NCBI GenBank assembly: GCA_038380435.1
Contig: JAWZYU010000025.1
Location: 27,194,707-27,258,706 of the forward strand
Length of the DNA: 64,000 bases
DNA from: Ryuthela nishihirai
Taxonomy: Eukaryota > Arthropoda > Arachnida > Araneae > Heptathelidae
Direction: 5' to 3'
In this document: positions 30,720 through 43,939 of the stretch, in pieces
Numbering within the stretch: position 1 is the stretch's first letter
Layout: every line of letters begins with the position of its first letter
The notes under the pieces: generated by a model
Seen by the model: the letters and a program-made list of their open reading frames with translations, nothing else
What the model was told of the DNA's origin: nothing
Databases searched by the model: none
Position numbers and translations under genes: made by a program

Positions 30720-33700
30720 TTACGAATTAGGAAACGCGACTGAGAATGTGAAGTCAAGACTCCAGAAACTCATCATATAAAGAAATGCAAGGAGACGAAG
30801 TAACGCGTGCAAGGGGATCGAGATTATGGGGCTCCAGAAATCGGTCCTTTACAAAAAAATATAACTTACAAAAATAAAACAAAAAAAGTATAGAAAGTAA
30901 CCGAGAATACGGGGCTCCAGAAATCGGTCCTCTGAAATGTTCAAGAGGAAAGAATTAGGAAAAGCGACTGAGAATGTGGGGCAAGACTCCAGAAACTCGT
31001 CATATAAAGAAATGCAAGGAGACGAAGTAACGCGTGCAAGGGGATCGAGATTATGGGGCTCCAGAAATCGGTCCTTTACAAAAGAAATATAACTTAAAAA
31101 AATAAAACAAAAAAAGTATAGAAAGTGACCGAGAATACGGGGCTCCAGAAATCGGTCCTCTGAAATGTTCAAGAGGAAAGAATTAGGAAAAGCGACTGAG
31201 AATGTGGGGCAAGATTCCAGAAATTCGTCATATAAAGAAATGCAAGGAGAGAGTGTAACGCGTGCAAGGGGATCGAGATTATGGGGCTCCAGAAATCGGT
31301 CCTTTACAAAAAAATATAACTTAAAAAAAAAAAAAAAAAAAAGTATAGAAAGTGACCGAGAATACGGGGCTCCAGAAATCGGTCCTCTGAAAAGTTCAAG
31401 AGGAAAGAATTATGAAAAGCGACTGAGAATGTGGGGCAAAATTCCAGAAATTCGTCATATAAAGAAATGCAAGGAGAGAAAGTAACGCGTGCAAGGGGAT
31501 CGAGATTATGGGGCTCCAGAAATCTGTCCTTTACAAAAAAATATAACTTAAAAAAATAAAACAAAAAAGTATAGAAAGTGACCGAGAATACGGGGCTCCA
31601 GAAATCGGTCCTCTGAAATGTTCAAGAGGAAAGAATTAGGAAAAGCGACTGAGAATGTGGGGCAAGATTCCAGAAATTCGTCATATAAAGAAATGCAAGG
31701 AGAGAAAGTAACGCGTGCAAGGGGATCGAGATTATGGGGCTCCAGAAATCGGTCCTTTACAAAAAAATATAACTTAAAAAAATAAAACAAAAAAAGTATA
31801 GAAAGTGACCGAGAATACGGGGCTCCAGAAATCGGTCCTCTGAAATGTTCAAGAGGAAAGAATTAGGAAAAGCGACTGAGAATGTGGGGCAAGATTCCAG
31901 AAACTCGTCATATAAAGAAATGCAAGGAGACGAAGTAACGCGTGCAAGGGGATCGAGATTATGGGGCTCCAGAAATCGGTCCTTTACAAAAAAAATATAA
32001 CTTAAAAAAATAAAACAAAAAAAGTATAGATAGTGACCGAGAATACGGGGCTCCAGAAATCGGTCCTCTGAAATGTTCAAGAGGAAAGAATTAGGAAAAG
32101 CGACTGAGAATGTGGGGCAAGATTCCAGAAACTCGTCATATAAAGAAATGCAAGGAGAGAAAGTAACGCGTGCAAGGGGATCGAGATTATGGGGCTCCAG
32201 AAATCGGTCCTTTACAAAAAAAATATAACTTAAAAAAATAAAACAAAAAAAGTATAGAAAGTGACCGAGAATACGGGGCTCCAAAAATCGGCCCTCAGAA
32301 ATGTTCAAGAGGAAAGAATTAGGAAAAGCGACTGAGAATGTGGGGCAAGATTCCAGAAATTCGTCATATAAAGAAATGCAAGGAGAGAAAGTAACGCGTG
32401 CAAGGGGATCGAGATTATGGGGCTCCAGAAATCGGTCCTTTACAAAAAAATATAACTTAAAAAAATAAAACAAAAAAAGTATAGAAAGTGACCGAGAATA
32501 CGGGGCTCCAGAAATCGGTCCTCTGAAATGTTCAAGAGGAAAGAATTAGGAAAAGCGACTGAGAATGTGGGGCAAGATTCCAGAAATTCGTCATATAAAG
32601 AAATGCAAGGAGAGAAAGTAACGCGTGCAAGGGGATCGAGATTATGGGGCTCCAGAAATCGGTCCTTTACAAAAAAATATAACTTAAAAAAATAAACAAA
32701 AAAAAGCATAGAAAGTGACCGAGAATACGGGGCTCCAGAAATCGGTCCTCTGAAATGTTCAAGAGGAAAGAATTAGGAAAAGCGACTGAGAATGTGGGGC
32801 AAGATTCCAGAAATTCGTCATATAAAGAAATGCAAATAGACGAAGTAACGCGTGCAAGGGGATCGAGATTATGGGGCTCCAGAAATCGGTCCTTTACAAA
32901 AAAATATAACTTAAAAAAATAAAACAAAAAAAGTATAGAGAGTGACCGAGAATACGGGGCTCCAGAAATCGGTCCTCTGAAATGTTCAAGAGGAAAGAAT
33001 TAGGAAAAGCGACTGAGAATGTGGGGCAAAATTCCAGAAATTCGTCATATAAAGAAATGCAAGGAGAGAAAGTAACGCGTGCAAGGGGATCGAGATTATG
33101 GGGCTCCAGAAATCGGTCCTTTACAAAAAAATATAACTTAAAAAAATAAAACAAAAAAAGTATAGAAAGTGACCGAGAATACGCGGCTCCAGAAATCGGT
33201 CCTCTGAAATGTTCAAGAGGAAAGAATTAGGAAAAGCGACTGAGAATGTGGGGCAAGATTCCAGAAATTCGTCATATAAAGAAATGCAAGGAGAGAAAGT
33301 AACGCGTGCAAGGGGATCGAGATTATGGGGCTCCAGAAATCGGTCCTTTACAAAAAAATATAACTTAAAAAAATAAAACAAAAAAAGTATAGAAAGTGAC
33401 CGAGAATACGGGGCTCCAGAAATCGGTCCTCTGAAATGTTCAAGAGGAAAGAATTAGGAAAAGCGACTGCGAATGTGGGGCAAGATTCCAGAAACTCGTC
33501 ATATAAAGAAATGCAAGGAGACGAAGTAACGCGTGCAAGGGGATCGAGATTATGGGGCTCCAGAAATCGGTCCTTTACAAAAAAAATATAACTTAAAAAA
33601 ATAAAACAAAAAAAGTATAGATAGTGACCGAGAATACGGGGCTCCAGAAATCGGTCCTCTGAAATGTTCAAGAGGAAAGAATTAGGAAAAGCGACTGAGA

Positions 33701-36700
33701 ATGTGGGGCAAGATTCCAGAAACTCGTCATATAAAGAAATGCAAGGAGAGAAAGTAACGCGTGCAAGGGGATCGAGATTATGGGGCTCCAGAAATCGGTC
33801 CTTTACAAAAAAATATAACTTAAAAAAATAAAACAAAAAAAGTATAGAAAGTGACCGAGAATACGGGGCTCCAGAAATCGGTCCTCTGAAATGTTCAAGA
33901 GGAAAGAATTAGGAAAAGCGACTGAGAATGTGGGGCAAGATTCCAGAAATTCGTCATATAAAGAAATGCAAGGGGAGAAAGTAACGCGTGCAAGGGGATC
34001 GAGATTATGGGGCTCCAGAAATCGGTTCTTTACAAAAAAATATAACTTAAAAAAATAAAACAAAAAAAAGTATAGAAAGTGACCGAGAATACGGGGCTCC
34101 AGAAATCGGTCCTCTGAAATGTTCAAGAGGAAAGAATTAGGAAAAGCGACTGAGAATGTGGGGCAAGATTCCAGAAATTCGTCATATAAAGAAATGCAAG
34201 GAGACGAAGTAACGCGTGCAAGGGGATCGAGATTATGGGGCTCCAGAAATCGGTCCTTTACAAAAAAATATAACTTAAAAAAATAAAACAAAAAAAGTAT
34301 AGAAAGTGACCGAGAATACGGGGCTCCAGAAATCGGTCCTCTGAAATGTTCAAGAGAAAAGAATTAGGAAAAGCGACTGAGAATGTGGGGCAAGACTCCA
34401 GAAACTTGTCATATAAAGAAATGCAAGGAGACGAAGTAACGCGTGCAAGGGGATCGAGATTATGGGGCTCCAGAAATCGGGCCTTTACAAAAAAATATAA
34501 CTTAAAAAAATAAAACAAAAAAAGTATAGAAAGTGACCGAGAATACGGGGCTCCAGAAATCGGTCCTCTGAAATGTTCAAGAGGAAAGAATTAGGAAAAG
34601 CGACTGAGAATGTGGGGCAAGACTCCAGAAACTCATCATATAAAGAAATGCAAGGAGAGAAAGTAACGCGTTCAAGGGGATCGAGATTATGGGGCTCCAG
34701 AAATCGGTCCTTTACAAAAAACATACAACTTAAAAAAATAAAACAAAAAAAAGTATAGAAAGTGACCGAGAATACGGGGCTCCAGAAATCGGTCCTCTGA
34801 AATGTTCAAGAGGAAAGAATTAGGAAAAGCGACTGAGAATGTGGGGCAAGATTCCAGAAACTCATCATATAAAGAAATGCAAGGAGAGAAAGTAACGCGT
34901 GCAAGGGGATCGAGATTATGGGGCTCCAGAAATCGGTCCTTTACAAAAAAATATAACTTAAAAAAATAAAACAAAAAAAGTATAGAAAGTGACCGAGAAT
35001 ACGGGGCTCCAGAAATCGGTCCTCTGAAATGTTCAAGAGGAAAGAATTAGGAAAAGCGACTGAGAATGTGGGGCAAGATTCCAGAAAATCGTCATATAAA
35101 GAAATGCAAGGAGACGAAGTAACGCGTGCAAGGGGATCGAGATTATGGGGCTCCAGAAATCGGTCCTTTACAAAAAAATATAACTTAAAAAAATAAAACA
35201 AAAAAAGTATAGAAAGTGACCGAGAATACGGGGCTCCAGAAATCGGTCCTCTGAAATGTTCAAGAGGAAAGAATTAGGAAAAGCGACTGAGAATGTGGGG
35301 CAAGACTCCAGAAACTCGTCATATAAAGAAATGCAAGGAGACGAAGTAACGCGTGCAAGGGGATCGAGATTATGGGGCTCCAGAAATCGGTCCTTTACAA
35401 AAAAAATATAACTTAAAAAAATAAAACAAAAAAAGTATAGAAAGTGACCGAGAATACGGGGCTCCAGAAATCGGTCCTCTGAAATGTTCAAGAGGAAAGA
35501 ATTAGGAAAAGCGACTGAGAATGTATGGCAAGATTCCAGAAACTCGTCATATAAAGAAATGCAAGGAGAGAAAGTAACGCGTGCAAGGGGATCGAGATTA
35601 ATGGGGCTCCAGAAATCGGTCCTTTACAAAAAAATATAAGTTAAAAAAATAAAACCAAAAAGTATAGAAACTGACCGAGAATACGGGGCTCCAGAAATCG
35701 GTCCTCTGAAATGTTCAAGAGAAAAGAATTAGGAAAAGCGACTGAGAATGTGGGGCAAGATTCCAGAAATTCGTCATATAAAGAAATGCAAGGAGACGAA
35801 GTAACGCGTGCAAGGGGATCGAGATTATGGGGCTCCAGAAATCGGTCCTTTACAAAAAAATAACTTAAAAAAATAAAACAAAAAAAGTATAGAAAGTGAC
35901 CGAGAATACGGGGCTCCAGAAATCGGTCCTCTGAAATGTTCAAGAGGAAAGAATTAGGAAAAGCGACTGAGAATGTGGGGCAAGACTCCAGAAACTCATC
36001 ATATAAAGAAATGCAAGGAGAGAAAGTAACGCGTGCAAGTGGATCGAGATTATGGGGCTCCAGAAATCGGTCCTTTACAAAAAAAAATATAACTTAAAAA
36101 AATAAAACAAAAAAAGTATAGAAAGTGACCGAGAATACGGGGCTCCAGAAATCGGTCCTCTGAAATGTTCAAGAGAAAAGAATTAGGAAAAGCGACTGAG
36201 AATGTGGGGCAAGACTCCAGAAACTCATCATATAAAGAAATGCAAGGAGAGAAAGTAACGCGTGCAAGGGGATCGAGATTATGGGGCTCCAGAAATCGGT
36301 CCTTTACAAAAAAATATAACTTAAAAAAATAAAACAAAAAAAGTATAGAAAGTGACCGAGAATACGGGGCTCCAGAAATCGGTCCTCTGAAATGTTCAAG
36401 AGGAAAGAATTAGGAAAAGCGACTGAGAATGTGGGGCAAGACTCCAGAAACTCATCATATAAAGAAATGCAAGGAGAGAAAGTAACGCGTGCAAGTGGAT
36501 CGAGATTATGGGGCTCCAGAAATCGGTCCTTTACAAAAAAAAATATAACTTAAAAAAATAAAACAAAAAAAGTATAGAAAGTGACCGAGAATACGGGGCT
36601 CCAGAAATCGGTCCTCTGAAATGTTCAAGAGAAAAGAATTAGGAAAAGCGACTGAGAATGTGGGGCAAGACTCCAGAAACTCGTCATATAAAGAAATGCA

Positions 36701-39310
36701 AGGAGACGAAGTAACGCGTGCAAGGGGATCGAGATTATGGGGCTCCAGAAATCGGTCCTTTACAAAAAAAAATATAACTTAAAAAAACAAGACAAAAAAA
36801 GTATAGAAAGTGACCGAGAATACGGGGCTCCAGAAATCGGTCCTCTGAAATGTTCAAGAGGAAAGAATTAGGAAAAGCGACTGAGAATGTGGGGCAAGAT
36901 TCCAGAAATTCGTCATATAAAGAAATGCAAGGAGACGAAGTAACGCGTGCAAGGGGATCGAGATTATGGGGCTCCAGAAATCGGTCCTTTACAAAAAAAT
37001 ATAACTTAAAAAAATAAAACAAAAAAAGTATAGAAAGTGACCGAGAATACGGGGCTCCAGAAATCGGTCCTCTGAAATGTTCAAGAGAAAAGAATTAGGA
37101 AAAGCGACTGAGAATGTGGGGCAAGACTCCAGAAACTTGTCATATAAAGAAATGCAAGGAGACGAAGTAACGCGTGCAAGGGGATCGAGATTATGGGGCT
37201 CCAGAAATCGGTCCTTTACAAAAAAATATAACTTAAAAAAATAAAACAAAAAAAGTATAGAAAGTGACCGAGAATACGGGGCTCCAGAAATCGGTCCTCT
37301 GAAATGTTCAAGAGGAAAGAATTAGGAAAAGCGACTGAGAATGTGGGGCAAGACTCCAGAAACTCATCATATAAAGAAATGCAAGGAGAGAAAGTAACGC
37401 GTTCAAGGGGATCGAGATTATGGGGCTCCAGAAATCGGTCCTTTACAAAAAACATACAACTTAAAAAAATAAAACAAAAAAAAGTATAGAAAGTGACCGA
37501 GAATACGGGGCTCCAGAAATCGGTCCTCTGAAATGTTCAAGAGGAAAGAATTAGGAAAAGCGACTGAGAATGTGGGGCAAGATTCCAGAAACTCATCATA
37601 TAAAGAAATGCAAGGAGAGAAAGTAACGCGTGCAAGGGGATCGAGATTATGGGGCTCCAGAAATCGGTCCTTTACAAAAAAATATAACTTAAAAAAATAA
37701 AACAAAAAAAGTATAGAAAGTGACCGAGAATACGGGGCTCCAGAAATCGGTCCTCTGAAATGTTCAAGAGGAAAGAATTAGGAAAAGCGACTGAGAATGT
37801 GGGGCAAGATTCCAGAAAATCGTCATATAAAGAAATGCAAGGAGACGAAGTAACGCGTGCAAGGGGATCGAGATTATGGGGCTCCAGAAATCGGTCCTTT
37901 ACAAAAAAATATAACTTAAAAAAATAAAACAAAAAAAGTATAGAAAGTGACCGAGAATACGGGGCTCCAGAAATCGGTCCTCTGAAATGTTCAAGAGGAA
38001 AGAATTAGGAAAAGCGACTGAGAATGTGGGGCAAGACTCCAGAAACTCGTCATATAAAGAAATGCAAGGAGACGAAGTAACGCGTGCAAGGGGATCGAGA
38101 TTATGGGGCTCCAGAAATCGGTCCTTTACAAAAAAAATATAACTTAAAAAAATAAAACAAAAAAAGTATAGAAAGTGACCGAGAATACGGGGCTCCAGAA
38201 ATCGGTCCTCTGAAATGTTCAAGAGGAAAGAATTAGGAAAAGCGACTGAGAATGTATGGCAAGATTCCAGAAACTCGTCATATAAAGAAATGCAAGGAGA
38301 GAAAGTAACGCGTGCAAGGGGATCGAGATTAATGGGGCTCCAGAAATCGGTCCTTTACAAAAAAATATAAGTTAAAAAAATAAAACCAAAAAGTATAGAA
38401 ACTGACCGAGAATACGGGGCTCCAGAAATCGGTCCTCTGAAATGTTCAAGAGAAAAGAATTAGGAAAAGCGACTGAGAATGTGGGGCAAGATTCCAGAAA
38501 TTCGTCATATAAAGAAATGCAAGGAGAGAAAGTAACGCGTGCAAGTGGATCGAGATTATGGGGCTCCAGAAATCGGTCCTTTACAAAAAAAAATATAACT
38601 TAAAAAAATAAAACAAAAAAAGTATAGAAAGTGACCGAGAATACGGGGCTCCAGAAATCGGTCCTCTGAAATGTTCAAGAGAAAAGAATTAGGAAAAGCG
38701 ACTGAGAATGTGGGGCAAGACTCCAGAAACTCGTCATATAAAGAAATGCAAGGAGACGAAGTAACGCGTGCAAGGGGATCGAGATTATGGGGCTCCAGAA
38801 ATCGGTCCTTTACAAAAAAAAATATAACTTAAAAAAACAAAACAAAAAAAGTATAGAAAGTGACCGAGAATACGGGGCTCCAGAAATCGGTCCTCTGAAA
38901 TGTTCAAGAGGAAAGAATTAGGAAAAGCGACTGAGAATGTGGGACAAGACTCCAGAAACTCGTCATGTAAAGAAATGCAAGGAGAGAAAGTAACGCGTGC
39001 AAGGGGATCGAGATTATGGGGCTCCAGAAATCGGTCCTTTACAAAAAAAATATAGCTTAAAAAAATAAAACAAAAAAAGTATAGAAAGTGACCGAGAATA
39101 CGGGGCTCCAGAAATCGGTCCTCTGAAATGTTAAAGAGGAATGAATTATGAAAAGTGATTGAGAATTTTGGACCAGACTCCTGAAACCACTCATATAAAA
39201 AAAATGTGAGGACGAGATTATGGTGCTCCAGAAATCGGGACTTAAATTAATTAAAATGTGTAAAAATAATGCCTTTGATGAGTGTGAGATTATGCGGTCG
39301 AGAAATATCA
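30720..39310. repeat. 227-bp satellite array, about 37 monomers, with higher-order structure
   Basis: Monomers of 226-229 bp contain AATTAGGAAAAGCGACTGAG, CGTCATATAAAGAAATGC, AACGCGTGCAAGGGGATCG and two copies of GGGCTCCAGAAATCGGTCC 83 bp apart, separated by an A-rich part. The core is highly uniform, while the first and last units are clearly diverged. Monomer types differ by GAGAGAAAG against GAGACGAAG and by CTCGTC, CTCATC or TTCGTC. Private variants (TTCAAGGGGAT with ACATACAACTT, GATTAATGGGG, ATGTATGGCAAG) recur exactly 2,731 bp apart (34.3-35.8 kb against 37.0-38.5 kb). Length changes are mainly in A runs. Confidence 0.97.
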
Positions 39311-40976
39311 TAAACGATTAGACAATGACTCTTGGATTATTTCGTAAAGAATTCGAATCACAGGTTTAGAGGGTTAATGTAAGAAAAAAAATGTATCTTT
39401 TTTCAAATTAGACCAAATTAAATAATATTTAAGTAAATGAAATTTTTATATTTCTTTTCCAATTTGGCCATTGTGCCTGGTATTTCGAGATGAAAACTGA
39501 ACAGTACCGAAAGCGATTGCTTGAGTAGTATAGTGATTGGGCAGAAATAATCTTAATCGAATGATAGTTTTTTGTTATATTTTTGGAGATGAAATGTTGC
39601 TGGATCTTCCTTCATTTAATGGATCGTGTAATAATTTTTTTTTGTTCATTTGAATAATATGATAGAGGGGAATTCTGGAAGGTATTCCTCGCTTTAATAT
39701 GCCCTTCTTCCGAAATCATTGCTATCAGAAAGGGTAGATTTATTTTTAAGCATATTAAGTGGCCCCTTGGAATACCTTGTGCTACCAAACTGTTATGTGA
39801 ATTGCTTGCATAATATTAGAGATCGTTTCAACTATATACTATAGGGCTCCTTTATTTTTTTCCGCTTCGGGCCCTTGGAAGACATTGTGTCTAGATCAAT
39901 TACATTTGACCACTGCCTCAGTACAGAACGTTTGCTCTCTGGAACAAAAGCTTGTCTCCCAACTACTCTTCCAGTTAAAGGCTAATTTAGTAGACGTTAA
40001 AAGCTGCTCCTGGGGAAAAAGGGTTAGGTTCGAGAAATAAGTAAAAGATATATAATAATCAACCAAAGCAGGGCTCTTATACATAACTTTGAGCATAGCC
40101 AAATACCAGAGATTTTATGTGTGGAGCACAAGTAGCTCAGTTAGTAGCATTTGTAATAAAAAAAAATATATATTTTTGTTTCTTTAGGTTTATTTATGTT
40201 TACTGATTTATTAAAGTTTGGCAATATATTCTCCAGTTGTTTTCTTAAAAAGAAGTCTTTTAGCTACCACTGTAAATTACTAACAAAAACGTCCAATCAT
40301 TTATCAATTCTTTAAAAATTTAATATTATCACAGAAAGAAGGAGCATTCTGTTGGCTCGGGAAACAGCACCCCCCCCACCCCCACACAAAAGAAGGGCTT
40401 TGACGTTGCAATTTCTGGGAGGGAGCCCTATCCGCTGCTACGCTGTAATGGGTGATGGTTAGCAAAAGGCAGTTTTCAATTAAGATATAGTTGTTTTTTT
40501 TTCGGTATTTATTAAAACGTATTTTTGAAGTTGCAGAAGCTGCGATATTTCCTTTTTTGTTCCAAGTGGAGACATCCACAAACGTAACTGGTGAGCTGAG
40601 GAAGATGAGAGGGGACTTTTATAGTAGTGAATCCACGGAACGTCCTGAATCATTCAACTATCTACATGCCTAGACAGAACGTGCAGATCTACCGTGCCAG
40701 TACCCAAAGTCCTACGACTTCGAAGACATCTACGTTTACTTTTGAGTTTTTCCTAATATGAAGTACGATTTATTCTGTAAGCCTTTTAAGGCAAGAAGGC
40801 TGGAAGAAAGTGGCTAAGGAGTTTATATTTGCCTACATAATGTACATGTCGTTGATTTGCGCATAAAATATTTGTATTAATTTAATAAATATTGAACATT
40901 ATTTTATAGATACTATCTCATTGGTTATTTTGTGTCCGTTGCTCATTATATCAGTGTGGGTTTCTACAATTTGTTG
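39311..40976. other. Unannotated AT-rich stretch
   Basis: Only a tRNA-like scrap at 40128-40159 is recognised. Short open frames have no family features. Confidence 0.5.
40128..40159 (+). mobile_element. tRNA-like SINE head scrap
   Basis: GCACAAGTAGCTCAGTTAGT resembles the SINE-A/tRNA A-box region and is followed by GCATTTGTAAT. No B box or body follows. Confidence 0.4.
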
Positions 40977-41033
40977 GGACGGGGTTGGCTCAGTCGGTAG
41001 CGCGCCAGATTTGTAATCTGCAGTTCCCAAGTT
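40977..41033 (+). mobile_element. SINE-A head fragment
   Basis: GACGGGGTTGGCTCAGTCGG with AATCTGCAGTTCCCAAGTTC, cut inside the B box. It is joined directly to an inverted SINE-A 3' fragment. Confidence 0.85.
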
Positions 41034-41138
41034 CGATGGGTTGTTTTACCTCTGAGCGGCACTTTTTTTGCACACAGTAGGCTAAATGGGCATGTCAGAA
41101 GAACCCCGAGGACTCAGAGATGGTTAGAGGAAGAAGAC
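41034..41138 (-). mobile_element. SINE-A 3' fragment
   Basis: TGGGTTGTTTTACCTCTGAG through TCAGAGATGGTTAGAGGAAG in reverse orientation. It is the target into which the next SINE-A inserted. Confidence 0.85.
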
Positions 41139-41149
41139 CTACCGGTCAG

Positions 41150-41536
41150 TGGGTTGGGTTGTTTTACCTCTGAGCGGCACTTTTTTGCACACCATGGGTT
41201 AAATGGCCAGATCACATGGACCCGAAGGCTCAGAGAAGGTTGGGGGAGGGGACCCACTGGAACGGCTGTTGGGGGACAGATGGTAGCCTCCCGTCAAGGC
41301 CATTCAGCGTGTTCTTTAACGTGCACAGGGTATGGCTCTCCCGCACACGGGGCCACGGCTTAACGTCCCATCCGACGGACGGCGGCCTTTCCAAGCCCAT
41401 CGGTGTCCCCTACTGACCGTGGGCAGGGTGCGGAATTTTGCGGAAATAAATCTCAACGCTGACCCAGCTGGAACTCGAACCTGGGAACTACAGATTACGA
41501 GCCTGGCGCGCTACCGACTGAGCACCCCCCCCCCCC
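41150..41536 (-). mobile_element. SINE-A, full length, nested, with 11-bp target duplication
   Basis: Starts TGGGTTGGGTTGTTTTACC and ends CTACCGACTGAGC plus a run of C. It is flanked by CTACCGGTCAG (41139-41149) and CTACCAGTCAG (41537-41547), one mismatch. Confidence 0.93.
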
Positions 41537-41547
41537 CTACCAGTCAG

Positions 41548-41903
41548 CCAACACCTCCCATAACTGAAGGCCAGTGAACCAAACCATGACCTCACTATTC
41601 TAAGCTTGCACTTCGTCAAATAATTTTTTCTCATTTTTGTGCTGTTCTTTCAGTTTTGTTCACAGCACTAATTGTTTAAAAATCTTATTTCAATTTTTAA
41701 TATTATTGAGTATCTTTGCCGTTTTTTATTCGTATTACTGAAGAATACGATTTGAATATTTCTAGCAAGCAGCTGAATCTGTAGCTTTTATGGTCAATTC
41801 TCTCCTGAAAATTATTAGAAACAGAGTTTGAAATTGACTTTTAATGAAAGTTAGGAGAATCATTTTAGCAAGCGCTAAAGCATTTGATTACAGTAAATTT
41901 TAA
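41548..41903. other. Unannotated stretch
   Basis: AT-rich sequence between two SINE-A copies. Nothing recognised. Confidence 0.5.
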
Positions 41904-41916
41904 TATAATACAACAT

Positions 41917-42308
41917 TGGGTTGGGTTGGGTTGTTTTACCTCTGAGCGGCACTTTTTTGCACACCATGGGCTAAATGGCCAGGTCACATGGACCCCGAAG
42001 GCTCAGAGAAGGTTGGGGGAGGGGACCCACTGGAACAGCTGTTGGGAGACAGATGGTAGCCTCCCGTCAAGGCCATCCAGTGTGTCCTTTAACGTCCACA
42101 GGGTATGGCTCTCCCGCACACGGGGCCACGGCTTAACGTCCCATCCGACGGACGGCGGCCTTTCCAAGCCCATCGGTGTCCCCTACTGACCGTGGGCAGG
42201 GCGGGGAATTTTGCGGAGATAAATCTCAACGCTGACCCAGCTGGGACTCGAACCTGGGAACTACAGATTACGAGCCTGGCGCGCTACCGACTGAGCCACC
42301 CCCGCCCC
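41917..42308 (-). mobile_element. SINE-A, full length with 13-bp target duplication
   Basis: The 3' end carries three TGGGT-type repeats (TGGGTTGGGTTGGGTTG), the head ends GAGCCACCCCCGCCCC, and a perfect TATAATACAACAT flanks at 41904-41916 and 42309-42321. One of the least diverged copies. Confidence 0.96.
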
Positions 42309-42551
42309 TATAATACAACATCTTTTCATTCTGAGAAAATGTTTTTTTTTTTTAATTACTAACAATCTTAACCATACTTGAATTTTTTAAACAATACGAA
42401 AAAAATTAAAAAATAGAATATATTATGTGTACAGATATATATCTTTTCACATTTTTTTTACATAATAATACAGTAGAAAACAGTGTAATTGTGGTATAGA
42501 ATGTTATAAGGAAGATTCACAGAGCGCAAATTTCATTTTGTTAAATTGGTA

Positions 42552-42766
42552 CAGTCGCTCAAAAAAGTATCCGAACACTATGGTTGATTACAGAATTCAG
42601 AAAATATATCTGGAAACGATTTTTTTTAGAAATTAGTGATCTGGCAACCTTTTTGTCACGTGACATGAAGGTTGCCAGATCACTAATTTCTAAAAAAATC
42701 GTTGCCAGATATTTTTCCTGAATTCTGTAATCAACCATAGTGTTCGGATACTTTTTTGTGCGACTG
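42552..42766. mobile_element. 215-bp palindromic Tc1/mariner-type MITE
   Basis: CAGTCGCTCAAAAAAGTATC at the left is inverted at the right as GATACTTTTTTGTGCGACTG. Pairing continues through CGAACACTATGGTTGATTAC and AGATCACTAATTTCTAAAAA to the centre near 42660 (TCACGTGA). TA dinucleotides at 42550-42551 and 42767-42768 are the expected target duplication. Confidence 0.9.
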
Positions 42767-42768
42767 TA

Positions 42769-43312
42769 CTTAAATCTTTATTAATATAGCTCGATTAATT
42801 TTAAGACACTGCTTTCTTTATCATTGTAAAGTATCATAAAAGAATTTGATAAATTGTATTAATAACTGCAGAATATACAATGCATTGTACACCTAAAATT
42901 GCAGTAAAATATTTACTGATGAATTACAACTCTGTGAGGAAGTATTATTTTCACATTCGAAAATCTAATGTTAAACAACACTGGAAAGTAAATGATAAAT
43001 ATGATTTTCTCAGAAGATAAATTTACGTATTTGTGGGAATGATTCAATGAACAGTTAATAAAACACAAAAAATTTCTGCATTTACAAGTTGCAAATTTGC
43101 AATACCCCATTTTCAGATCTTTCTGGTAAAAAAAAGAATGTTATGCATCACATTTTTCAGATTAATTTCCAGAAAAATAATACTGCATGTCTGATCACAT
43201 GAAAGAAATTGAATAGGTTTATTAGGTGGATATTAATCAGTTGATCCTTAAATAAAAATTACTAATATTATCATTAATCTTTCAGTGAAATATAAACACT
43301 TTAAGAATGTAA
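42769..43312. other. Unannotated AT-rich stretch
   Basis: No coding or repeat family recognised between the palindromic MITE and the next SINE-A. Confidence 0.5.
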
Positions 43313-43326
43313 TAAAGAAAAGGGGA

Positions 43327-43707
43327 TTGGGTTGGGTTGTTTTACCTCTGAGCGGCACTTTTTTGCACACCATGGGCTAAATGGCCAGGTGACATGGACC
43401 CCGAAGGCTCAGAGAAGGTTGGGGGAGGGACCCACTGGAACAGCTGTTGGGATACAGATGGTAGCCTCCCGTCAAGGCCATCCAGCGTGTTCTTTAACGT
43501 GCACAGCGTATGGCTCTCCCGCACACTGGGCCACGGCTTAACGTCCCATCCGACGGACGGCGGCCTTTCCAAGCCCATCGGTGTCCCCTACTGACCGTGG
43601 GCAGGGCGGAGAATTTTGCGGAGATAAATCTCAACGCTGACCCAGCTGGGACTCGAACCTGGGAACTATAGATTACGAGTCTGGCGCGCTACCGACTGAG
43701 CCACCCC
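43327..43707 (-). mobile_element. SINE-A, full length with 14-bp target duplication
   Basis: Starts TTGGGTTGGGTTGTTTTACC and ends GACTGAGCCACCCC, with a head slightly shortened (no CGCCCC). It is flanked by a perfect TAAAGAAAAGGGGA at 43313-43326 and 43708-43721. Confidence 0.96.
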
Positions 43708-43939
43708 TAAAGAAAAGGGGAAAATATTGCAATATTTTCATTGTCGAAACTTCATTCAATTATCGAAAAGTAAATGGAAATATCTAAAATTATCTTTAGA
43801 TTTGAAACAAAATTTAATGCAATCTGCTCATTGGTTTGTAAACTGAAACTTCAGGATTTTAATTTGTATACTACTTAAATGTAATCACAATACATTAAGC
43901 ATTTTCTCAATCATATATCGTTTAAGTGGAACTTGCAGA

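Noticed and set aside
30849..39311. Long series of similar minus-strand open frames (FLEPHNLDPLARV, SPCISLYDEFLESCPTFSV...) and plus-strand frames in the satellite
   Set aside because: They repeat with the 227-bp monomer, and the period is not a multiple of three. The frame continues into the next unit only where an A run gains a base. There is no start context, splice signal or domain, so they are shadows of the satellite.
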